Source: Romeriopsis navalis LEGE 11480
Lineage (GTDB): Bacteria > Cyanobacteriota > Cyanobacteriia > Leptolyngbyales > Leptolyngbyaceae
Direction of reading: 5' to 3'
DNA: 33,698 nt
NCBI RefSeq assembly: GCF_015207035.1
Contig: NZ_JADEXQ010000068.1
Location: 1 to 33,698, forward strand
Part shown: piece by piece, positions 25,834-33,431 of the stretch
How the letters are laid out: each line of letters starts with the position of its first letter
How positions within the stretch are numbered: the first letter of the stretch is position 1
Notes under the pieces: generated by a model
The model's database searches: none
Seen by the model: the letters and a program-made list of their open reading frames with translations, nothing else
Told to the model about the DNA's origin: nothing
Translations under genes and position numbers: made by a program

Positions 25834-25874
25834 AATACCGAAGTTCCTTCCATTCAGGAACTTCGGTATTTTCT
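25834..25874 (+). terminator. Intrinsic terminator of the sigma/cupin unit
   Basis: A perfect 15-bp stem, AATACCGAAGTTCCT (25834-25848) with AGGAACTTCGGTATT (25856-25870), with a 7-nt loop, running into TTTTCTTGG. It lies 38 nt beyond the paralogue 2 stop and separates this unit from the DUF4331 promoter. Confidence 0.92.
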
Positions 25875-25915
25875 TGGAAATATTCTCGGCAAAAATTTCG
25901 AAAAATCTGAGTTTT

Positions 25916-25945
25916 CACAGATCCAACTTCGACTCACCACCGTAT
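25916..25945 (+). promoter_or_regulatory. Predicted ECF sigma promoter 2 (DUF4331 unit)
   Basis: CACAGATCCAA (25916-25926), 14 nt, CGTAT (25941-25945), identical in both boxes and spacing to the element at 23713-23742. Inside the spacer only CCA just before CGTAT and one T are shared. The predicted transcription start is near 25953, leaving a leader of about 96 nt to the ATG at 26049. Confidence 0.7.
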
Positions 25946-26048
25946 ACCTCTTCAAATACGGTTGAACAGTAGCGCTACAAATCATTCCAGTATTTAACTT
26001 TCAGGCTGAATGCTATTTCCAAGATCAATCTAAAAAGGAACTCGATTC

Positions 26049-27308
26049 ATGTTGACTAAACTCACTCGTCGGATGGCTCAGACTTTGAATTTTCGGAGAT
26101 TACCAATTAAGTCACTGTTAGTTCTAACATTGCTATTTGCTGGAACTGGTACGGTATTAACTGCCACAAATTTTGTGAATGCCTCAGACCATGATGATGG
26201 CGAAGTCGATACAAAAGGCCGCAACCTCAACCTGACCGACCTTTACGTATTCCGCGAGAAAGACCAAAATCCCCAGGCATCAGCGGATGATCTAGTCTTT
26301 GTCATGAATACCAACCCGCGATCGGTCGCTCGGCAGCAGTATTTCTTTAGCACCCGTGCCCGTTATCAGTTCCATGTAACACGGGTAAATAATAAAGATG
26401 CAATGGCAACGGGCCGATCCCATATGATTATCCGGATGAAATTTGGTAAACCGGATAAAAATCAATCCCAACCCGTGACGGTGACGGTGCTGGGCAATGG
26501 CAAACCACGCTCTTTTAGAGCTCAAACCACACCGCTGAATCAGCCAGCCCAAAGCTATCAGGGACGCGTCGGCCAGCACCATATTGCCATGTTCGCCGGG
26601 TTACGGGAAGACCCCTTCTTCTTCGATGTTGAGCAATTTTTCCGCGTCCGCGCCGGTGCACGCAAGACTGGCCCAGCCGTCGGTTTTCGCGATCCGAGCA
26701 AAGCACTTGATTTTGCCAAAGGTTATAACGTGAATACCGTCGCTTTGCGGGTGCCGATCAAACTCCTACAAGCTGGCACTGACGCCAAAGTGTTTGATGT
26801 GTGGCAAACGATCTCACTACCTGGTCGGGGTGGACGGTATCGCCAGGTCGAGCGTTTAGGACGTCCAGGCATTAACGAAGGACTGATTGTCCAAAATAAC
26901 CTCCTGAATACCTTGAATAAAGTGAGTCCTAGCTTTGAGGCAGCGGCCCTAGCGGGTAAACAGCCCCAAGCCAAACTCGCAGCCCCGGTAATTGCCGATG
27001 CTTCCCGCACGCTCAAAGCACTAGGGAATAACGACCAACGGACCCAAGCCCTTCTGCAAGCCTTCTTACCAGATGTAATGCGGATTGACACAACCGGTAA
27101 GAGTGGTTATGGTGCGGCGTTGAATGCCTTAGGTAGCCCAATCCGCGGTCGCTTACTAAAGGATGATGTCATTGATACAACGCTGAGCGTTCTAACTAAC
27201 GGTGCAGTTCCATCCGATAACGTTTCTTATGAAGGCACCCCTGGTAATACGGCCCAAGGACATCAGCCCCTAGAGCGTCGCTTCCCGTATCTGGCAAAAC
27301 CGAACTAG
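26049..27308 (+). CDS. Secreted DUF4331 family protein
   Basis: 419 residues from an ATG with AAGGAA 9 nt upstream. The N-terminus is a signal peptide: basic residues (LTRRM... FRRLPIK), a hydrophobic core (22-40), and a probable cut after VNA at 45. The mature start NASDHDDGEVDTKGRNLNLTDLYVF corresponds to the family's usual opening (SSHREAP... DTYVF), with an acidic SDHDD in place of SHREAP, a possible metal-binding patch. The rest follows the DUF4331 beta-rich pattern, including FVMNTNP, REDPFFFDVEQFF, VALRVPI, FDVWQTIS and RLGRPGINEGL. The family's function is unknown. It is the first gene after a predicted ECF promoter and precedes the TPR and HupE/UreJ genes, so it is probably the main envelope output of the sigma factor. 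Confidence 0.9.
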   Translation: MLTKLTRRMAQTLNFRRLPIKSLLVLTLLFAGTGTVLTATNFVNASDHDDGEVDTKGRNLNLTDLYVFREKDQNPQASADDLVFVMNTNPRSVARQQYFFSTRARYQFHVTRVNNKDAMATGRSHMIIRMKFGKPDKNQSQPVTVTVLGNGKPRSFRAQTTPLNQPAQSYQGRVGQHHIAMFAGLREDPFFFDVEQFFRVRAGARKTGPAVGFRDPSKALDFAKGYNVNTVALRVPIKLLQAGTDAKVFDVWQTISLPGRGGRYRQVERLGRPGINEGLIVQNNLLNTLNKVSPSFEAAALAGKQPQAKLAAPVIADASRTLKALGNNDQRTQALLQAFLPDVMRIDTTGKSGYGAALNALGSPIRGRLLKDDVIDTTLSVLTNGAVPSDNVSYEGTPGNTAQGHQPLERRFPYLAKPN

Positions 27309-27314
27309 CAGCGG

Positions 27315-27352
27315 AGTTTGGCCTAGCTATCTCAATCGAGCTAGGCCAAACT
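27315..27352 (+). terminator. Strong hairpin between the DUF4331 and TPR genes (terminator or attenuator)
   Basis: A perfect 14-bp stem, AGTTTGGCCTAGCT (27315-27328) with AGCTAGGCCAAACT (27339-27352), with a 10-nt loop and a short, broken T-tract (TACTTGTTTT). It lies 6 nt after the DUF4331 stop. Partial read-through would make the downstream genes less abundant than DUF4331. Confidence 0.7.
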
Positions 27353-27424
27353 TACTTGTTTTGGTTGAGATTTAGGCTTTTACTCGATACTGCAGCTACA
27401 GGTTCAGACTTAACCTGCAAAATC

Positions 27425-28807
27425 ATGAAAACTCATTCGATGCCCCGATTCCACAAACCGGCTTGGTTGATCGTACCGGCAGTGATCACGATCGTCATGC
27501 TCACCATCATGGCTCGATCCTTGAATTCACCCACAACTCAAGCGAATGCCTTTAGCTACCCATTTCGCCTCGATCTGCCAGGAAATCGCGATCGGCTAAA
27601 GCAGATTCAAGCGGAATTGAGCTTTTACAAGGATCGTGTACAACAAGCCCCCACAAGTGGTTTGAATTTATCTGCCTTAGCTGGAACATATTGGAAAATG
27701 GGTAAGGCAACCGGCGAAGTCAGTTGGTATTTATTGGCCGAAAAAACCGCACAACGCTCACTCTCCAGTTTGCCATTTGATAATGCTGGAGCGAAATTGA
27801 CCCTCGCTAAAATCGCCCAGGCACAGCACAACTTCAAGCAAACCAATAAAATCACGCAACAAATACTCACAGAACAACCGGGCAATGAAGAAGCACAGGC
27901 CATTTTAGTCACGAGCCATTTGGCGACTGGTAATTTGATCGAAGCCGATCGATTAGTCACACAGTTGGTTAAATCGACACCAACCCTGCCAACTTTGACG
28001 TTGCAAGCCTTAGTCCAAGATGCACGGGGTGAAGCCTCTACCAGCCAGACCTTTGAGGCGGCGATCGCGGCTGAAGAACCGGGAGAAATTGGCAGCTCCG
28101 CTTTTGCCCGAGTCATGTATGGCAGACATTATGCGCGGCAGGGCAAACTCCAAAAAGCCGAAAGTCTGTACCAAGCCGCCCTGGAGATCTTGCCGAACTA
28201 TCCACTCGCCTTAGTGCAATTAGCTTCACTCAAAATTCGTCAAGGCAAGTACGAAGCAGCGGAGCAAGCCTACAATCAGATTGTGGCCTATTCACGCCAG
28301 GAAGCAACCGTATTTGATCATGTGATTCTGCGGGGTAAGGCGCGGATTAAACAGCTCCAAGGGCAAGCGTTTACCCCACTACTCCAAAAAGCCGAGACGC
28401 TGTTACGGCAGGAAACAAATACGGGCCATGATGCCACAAGTCTAGAGCAAGGTAGCTTTGGCCATCGGCGAGAATTAGCGTTGTTATTGCTCGATCGCAA
28501 TCAGCCTCAGACCAATGCTGAAGCCTTGAAATTGATGCAGGCGGAAGTCAAGGTCAGACAAGACGCTCAAACCTTAAGTGCATTAGCACAGGCTCAATTC
28601 CGAGCCGATCGTCACCAAGCAGCACACCTCAGCATTCAGAAAGCGATCGCGACGGGAATTGCTGACCCAGCGCTATTTATGCAAGCGGCTCAGATTGCTC
28701 GCAGGCTTGACAAACCACAACAGGCCCAACGCTACGCCAATCGTGCGACCCAAATTGATCCTAGCTTTGACCAGCAAGCCCAACGCGCGATCGGGCTAGA
28801 AATTTAG
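27425..28807 (+). CDS. Membrane-anchored TPR repeat protein
   Basis: 460 residues from the ATG at 27425; the frame is open upstream to a TTG at 27356, but that overlaps the hairpin region and lacks a ribosome-binding site, so the internal ATG is chosen. One N-terminal membrane segment (PAWLIVPAVITIVMLTIMA, about 13-31) anchors the protein. The rest is a series of helical TPR-type repeats, for example GRHYARQGKLQKAESLYQAA and ASLKIRQGKYEAAEQAYNQI. TPRs act as protein-binding scaffolds, and here they would sit on the outer face of the membrane, where the DUF4331 protein is exported. Genes for DUF4331, TPR and HupE-like proteins in this order suggest a functional complex. No catalytic motif is seen. 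Confidence 0.85.
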   Translation: MKTHSMPRFHKPAWLIVPAVITIVMLTIMARSLNSPTTQANAFSYPFRLDLPGNRDRLKQIQAELSFYKDRVQQAPTSGLNLSALAGTYWKMGKATGEVSWYLLAEKTAQRSLSSLPFDNAGAKLTLAKIAQAQHNFKQTNKITQQILTEQPGNEEAQAILVTSHLATGNLIEADRLVTQLVKSTPTLPTLTLQALVQDARGEASTSQTFEAAIAAEEPGEIGSSAFARVMYGRHYARQGKLQKAESLYQAALEILPNYPLALVQLASLKIRQGKYEAAEQAYNQIVAYSRQEATVFDHVILRGKARIKQLQGQAFTPLLQKAETLLRQETNTGHDATSLEQGSFGHRRELALLLLDRNQPQTNAEALKLMQAEVKVRQDAQTLSALAQAQFRADRHQAAHLSIQKAIATGIADPALFMQAAQIARRLDKPQQAQRYANRATQIDPSFDQQAQRAIGLEI

Positions 28808-28843
28808 TTAGTACATCCTCTTGAAGCAACGGCAGCTTTAGCC

Positions 28844-29923
28844 ATGAAACACCTCAAATATCTCATCACCGCCTGTTGTCTGACACTTTTGCTCATCGTT
28901 TATTCTGGTGCTGGCGCGGACGCCCATTGGGCTGATTCGGCGGTCGGGGAGATCACAATCACTCAGAAATCCGCTGAATTTGTTTTGACATTACCCTCAG
29001 CATTATTAGATGTTGCGGATGACAATCGAGATGGGCAAATCACTGCCGATGAAATTCAGCAAAACCAAGCTGTTCTGACAAATTTACTCAACGATCGAGT
29101 ACAGCTTACTGACCAGACAGAATTAGGACAACTTGAGCAAATAGCCCTCAGGCAATCAGCCCCAGCTAATCCAACCCATACGACGATCGCGTTAACTTAC
29201 CGCTGGAAAACACCGATTGAGGCACTGCAAGCAACCTATAAATTATTCTTACCTGATGCGCCCAATGCTCGCTGTGTTGTGACGATAAGCCATCAGGGAA
29301 ATACCCAAAGTGTAATTTTCAGTCCGCTCAGTCCAACTGCAAGCCTCATCAAATCACCAATATTGCAGCAGGCAAAGAGCTTTATGCTGTTAGGGATTGA
29401 GCATATTTTGACTGGCTACGATCACATTCTCTTCATCGTCAGTTTGCTACTAATGGCTGGGAGCTTATCGCAAATTTCCGTGCTGATTATGGCGTTTACA
29501 ATTGGCCATTCAATAACGCTGGCTTTAGCTGTATTAAATGTTGTTTCCCTGCCATCACAGTTAGTGGAAAGTCTCATTGCTTTGTCGATCGTTTATGTCG
29601 CGGTTGAGGCAATGAGACGTAAATCAATGCGCTACCGTTGGCTGACGATTTTTGGGCTTGGCATGATTCATGGGCTAGGGTTTGCAGGGATTTTGCAGGA
29701 TTTAGCGATTATAGGACAACGTCTTGGTATCACACTGTTCAGTTTCAACTTGGGCTTAGAAGTTGGGCAGATATTGATTATTATTATCGGTTTAACGGTA
29801 ATTTCAGCTTGCCAGCGAATCCGATGTAATCAAGGATGGCGACTTAATTTATTGCGAACGATTGCGGCTGGCATTGCGATTACGGGGAGCACCTGGTTCA
29901 TGCAACGCGCATTTCTGGGTTAG
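28844..29923 (+). CDS. HupE/UreJ-type membrane protein with an extracytoplasmic EF-hand loop
   Basis: 359 residues. The signal peptide (1-27) has a mature start near AHWADSAVGEI. A beta-rich extracytoplasmic domain (28-170) contains a canonical EF-hand loop at 59-70 (DDNRDGQITADE, with D59, N61, D63 and E70 as ligands), which would bind Ca2+. The C-terminal half (about 175-355) has roughly six to seven membrane helices with HupE/UreJ signature motifs GIEHILTGYDHILF (184 on), GHSITLALA and HGLGFAG (from about 276). HupE/UreJ proteins are linked to nickel or cobalt uptake for hydrogenase and urease, but this variant with a large outer domain (HupE/UreJ_2-like) has no defined substrate, and no hydrogenase or urease gene is in the window. 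It lies 36 nt after the TPR gene, so it is probably co-transcribed. Confidence 0.88.
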   Translation: MKHLKYLITACCLTLLLIVYSGAGADAHWADSAVGEITITQKSAEFVLTLPSALLDVADDNRDGQITADEIQQNQAVLTNLLNDRVQLTDQTELGQLEQIALRQSAPANPTHTTIALTYRWKTPIEALQATYKLFLPDAPNARCVVTISHQGNTQSVIFSPLSPTASLIKSPILQQAKSFMLLGIEHILTGYDHILFIVSLLLMAGSLSQISVLIMAFTIGHSITLALAVLNVVSLPSQLVESLIALSIVYVAVEAMRRKSMRYRWLTIFGLGMIHGLGFAGILQDLAIIGQRLGITLFSFNLGLEVGQILIIIIGLTVISACQRIRCNQGWRLNLLRTIAAGIAITGSTWFMQRAFLG

Positions 29924-30067
29924 TCTAAGCGATCAATTCTATCTAAAGCCGCAATTCACGCTTAATTCATTGTTACCCAGACTTATCCAATTTGGATAAA
30001 ACCCGCTTTAGAATGGTGGTAGAACCGATTGGCCAGACCCTGAGTTCTCGATGATAGTGAGAGATTA

Positions 30068-33000
30068 ATGCGACTTAATTTAAGCATTGCTACGCTGCTA
30101 GGAATTCTATTGTTAGGTGGAATGGGATTGGCACAATCGACCTTTGCTGTGTCCATTGTGCAGTTATCACCAACCCGCCGAACTGAACTCCAACAGCTAT
30201 ATCACCAGGGCCAAAAAGCATACCGCGATCGCCAATATCAATCGGCTGAAGCAACTTGGAAGCAAGGATTGCAAATAACGCGTGAAGCACAGGATAAAAA
30301 AGGATCAGCGGTTTTCTTAAATAGTTTGGCAAATCTCTATAAACGTCGTGGTCAAGTAAAGCTGGCGATCGAGTATTACACCAGAACGCTAAAAGTTGTG
30401 ACTCAACTGCCAAACCGCCGCTATGAGGCAGAGACCTTAATGAATCTGGCAGGGCTATACGATCAAAAAAATGCCCATCAAACAGCAATTGACTATTACC
30501 AAAGTGCTTTGCCAATTCATCGATCGCGCCAGGATCAAACCAGCGAACTAAACGCTTTGATTGGCATCGGAGCAAATCATTATTTGCTGAAGCAATATCG
30601 TGGCGCTATTCACTATGGAAAATTAGCCCTGCCCATCTATCGACAACAGCAAGATGCCCTAGGTGAAGCGAGAACCCTGGCAATTATCGGTTCAGCCTAT
30701 CGCCAACTGCGACAATATGGTCAGTCAATTCACTATCTGGAAACATCAATCCCGCTATATCAACGCGTCCAGAATCAACTCGGTGAAGCCCGTGCAATGT
30801 ATCAGCTTGGCCAAGTCCATCTTCAGCGTCGTGAGTCCTACCAGGCGATTAAGCGATTTGAGCAAGCCGCCAAACGATATCACGCACTGAGTAATCCGCG
30901 TCATCACGCCAAAACCCTAACGCAGATTGCCGATATCTATCACCAGCTAGAGCGCCATCAAGTCGCAATCCGCTACCAAAGGCAGGCGCTATTGCTATAT
31001 CAGGGAATTAATGACTCCGCCGGGATGACGATCGTGCTCAATGATTTAGGACTGAGCTATCAAGCACATGCACAGTATGCAAAAGCGATCACCTATTATC
31101 AGCAATCACGAAAGTTAGCAAAAACAACCAGTGATCAAAATTCCGAAGCAAATGCCTTAATGAACATTGGGAATTCCGCTTATTTCCTGGCTCGCTATCA
31201 ACAGGCAACCGATTCGCATCAGCAGGCACTCAAGCTATTTCGCCAAGTTGGCAATCAACGCGGCACAGCTAATGCCTTAATGAATCTTGGCAATACAGCC
31301 TACTTTCTAGCCCAGAAGCCAAAGGCAATCAAATATTATCAGCAAGCACTCCCCATTTTTCGGACGCTTCAAGATCAAACCGGGGAAGCAAATTTATTAA
31401 ATAATCTCAGCTTGCTGGATCAAGCTGAGAACGCCAAAAAACATGCTCAGCAAGCATTGAAGCTATATCGGACAACTCAAAATCAAGCCGGTGAAGCCAC
31501 AGCGCTGATGAACCTAGGGATTATCGATCGCCGACAAGGTCGCTATGCCCCGGCGATTGATCATTACCAACAAGCACTCAGCATTGCGCGTCGGATTAAC
31601 GATCGGCATCGTGAAGCCCAAGTTTTGAATAATCTCGGTGTAGCTTATCGGAATTTGGGCCAACCCGAATTGGCGATCGTCACCTATCAAAATGCTTTAA
31701 GTCTTTTTCAATCGATTAACGTTCGACGTGGGGAAGGTGGGCTTCTGCATAATATTGGATTACTGCTAGAGCAACAGCAGCAGCCCGCTTTAGCGATTAT
31801 TTTCTATAAGCAGTCGGTGAATGTCCGGGAAGACATTCGAGCCGATATTCCAGCCCTCGATCACGATACCCAGACATCCTATATCCAGTCAGTCGCCGAT
31901 ACCTACCGGAGGTTAGCAAATTTATTGATTGAGCAGGGACGGATTGGAGAAGCGCAGCAAGTATTAGAGCGACTCAAGATTCAGGAATTAAATGATTTTA
32001 CACAAACGGTACGATCAGCGGAAACCATTAAGCCCGTTGAGCTTAATCAGCAGGAAATTACGATTCAAAATAAATATAACAAGTTGATTAGTTTTGGCAA
32101 TCGCTTCTACACCTGTGAGCAACAGCGGTGTGCTGACTTTCAACAGCTCAAAACTGACTACCAGTCCCTCTCAAAAGAATTTTATGCATTTGTCGAAACC
32201 GCCAAGCAGCAGCTCAAGGCCGATCGCCTTCAGCAAGTGAATCAGGCAACTGCAGATTTTCGGCAAAGTGCACAGCGGATTGTCGAAGATCATCCCAATT
32301 CCATTTTGATATATCCCTTAGTGCTGCCTAACCAAACGCGAATTCTGTGGTCGACCAAGGGTGGCGTATTTAGCAAAGCCGCAACTTGCGCGATCGGGCA
32401 AAAAGCATTGAGTCAGAAAATCAGCCAATTTAGAATTTTTCTGAGTCGCGTCACAGATGAAGCCCGCCTCAAAGCAATCGGCAAAGAACTTTATGATTGT
32501 TTGATCAAACCCTTAGAACCCGAACTCACAGCGAGCCAAATTCAGCATTTAATTTTTGTGCCAGATCGCATGACCAACTATATGCCGATGGCAGCTGTAT
32601 ATGACGGCAATCAATATTTGATTGAACGATTTGCCACATCGAATATTCTGTCAGCGAGCAAAACCGATACGCGTGATCAGCTCCCACGCCAGTCTCAGTC
32701 CATCAAAATTTTGGGCCTCGGCTTATCGGAACAGCGGCCAGGCTACGATGCTTTGCCGTACGTCGAAAAAGAACTCGATCAGATTGTCAAAACTAACGCC
32801 GAGGATCAGCAGGGTATCTTTGGCGGCTTACAGTTTCTAAATCAGGCATTTGATCGGCGAGCGCTAGAAGATAATTTGCGTGATCGCCAGATTTTACACA
32901 TTGCCACTCACGGTGAATTTAACCCGACGAACCCACGATCATCATTCCTGCTACTTGGCAATGGTCAACCCTATGCAATTCCCGATATTCAGACAATTCG

Positions 33001-33352
33001 GGAGTTGCGGAATGTCCATTTAGTTGTGCTATCGGCCTGTGATACAGGTCTGGGTGGTCGTGATAATTTGGGCTTAGAAGTTAGCGGCATGAGTTCGTTC
33101 TTCCTGGGTGATGCCAATAAGGCAAAAGCGGTTTTAGCCTCCCTATGGAAGGTCAATGATGAGAGCACCAGCATCCTCATGCAGCAGTTTTATCAAGGTT
33201 TAGCACAAGGGCAGCGTAAAACTGCAGCACTACGCCAAGCACAATTATTTATGCTGAAGCAAACACCCAATAATCCAGTGGATGCGCCGGAGCCGAATCT
33301 CACGCATCCCTACTATTGGGCCCCATTTATTTTGATGGGAAATGGCCTGTAG
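30068..33352 (+). CDS. Exported TPR-CHAT protein (caspase-like peptidase fold)
   Basis: 1094 residues from an ATG. The N-terminus is a signal peptide (LSIATLLGILLLGGMGLAQSTFA, about 4-27). About 13 TPR repeats with a 40-residue period (kinesin-light-chain type, e.g. NALMNLGNTAYFLAQKPKAI) fill residues 35-600; one repeat near 455 is short by about four residues. After a coiled-coil stretch (about 640-740), the C-terminal CHAT domain (about 790-1090) has the putative catalytic dyad H948 (IATHGEF) and C991 (LSACDTG), as in caspases and separase. It should be a Cys peptidase or a protein-interaction module on the outer side of the membrane. Such genes are common and multicopy in filamentous cyanobacteria, but targets are mostly unknown. 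It is separate from the HupE gene (144-bp gap). Confidence 0.93.
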   Translation: MRLNLSIATLLGILLLGGMGLAQSTFAVSIVQLSPTRRTELQQLYHQGQKAYRDRQYQSAEATWKQGLQITREAQDKKGSAVFLNSLANLYKRRGQVKLAIEYYTRTLKVVTQLPNRRYEAETLMNLAGLYDQKNAHQTAIDYYQSALPIHRSRQDQTSELNALIGIGANHYLLKQYRGAIHYGKLALPIYRQQQDALGEARTLAIIGSAYRQLRQYGQSIHYLETSIPLYQRVQNQLGEARAMYQLGQVHLQRRESYQAIKRFEQAAKRYHALSNPRHHAKTLTQIADIYHQLERHQVAIRYQRQALLLYQGINDSAGMTIVLNDLGLSYQAHAQYAKAITYYQQSRKLAKTTSDQNSEANALMNIGNSAYFLARYQQATDSHQQALKLFRQVGNQRGTANALMNLGNTAYFLAQKPKAIKYYQQALPIFRTLQDQTGEANLLNNLSLLDQAENAKKHAQQALKLYRTTQNQAGEATALMNLGIIDRRQGRYAPAIDHYQQALSIARRINDRHREAQVLNNLGVAYRNLGQPELAIVTYQNALSLFQSINVRRGEGGLLHNIGLLLEQQQQPALAIIFYKQSVNVREDIRADIPALDHDTQTSYIQSVADTYRRLANLLIEQGRIGEAQQVLERLKIQELNDFTQTVRSAETIKPVELNQQEITIQNKYNKLISFGNRFYTCEQQRCADFQQLKTDYQSLSKEFYAFVETAKQQLKADRLQQVNQATADFRQSAQRIVEDHPNSILIYPLVLPNQTRILWSTKGGVFSKAATCAIGQKALSQKISQFRIFLSRVTDEARLKAIGKELYDCLIKPLEPELTASQIQHLIFVPDRMTNYMPMAAVYDGNQYLIERFATSNILSASKTDTRDQLPRQSQSIKILGLGLSEQRPGYDALPYVEKELDQIVKTNAEDQQGIFGGLQFLNQAFDRRALEDNLRDRQILHIATHGEFNPTNPRSSFLLLGNGQPYAIPDIQTIRELRNVHLVVLSACDTGLGGRDNLGLEVSGMSSFFLGDANKAKAVLASLWKVNDESTSILMQQFYQGLAQGQRKTAALRQAQLFMLKQTPNNPVDAPEPNLTHPYYWAPFILMGNGL

Positions 33353-33374
33353 CGTTGGCATTTATGACAAGAAA

Positions 33375-33402
33375 CCCCGATCGCCACAACGGACGATCGG
33401 GG
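33375..33402 (-). terminator. Terminator for the minus-strand gene at the right edge
   Basis: Stem CCCCGATCG (33375-33383) with CGATCGGGG (33394-33402), loop of 10 nt. On the minus strand the stem is followed by TTTCTTGTC. It lies 29 nt beyond that gene's stop and can also stop the convergent CHAT transcript. Confidence 0.7.
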
Positions 33403-33431
33403 ACAGTGCTACGAGACATGACGTTGAAGAT

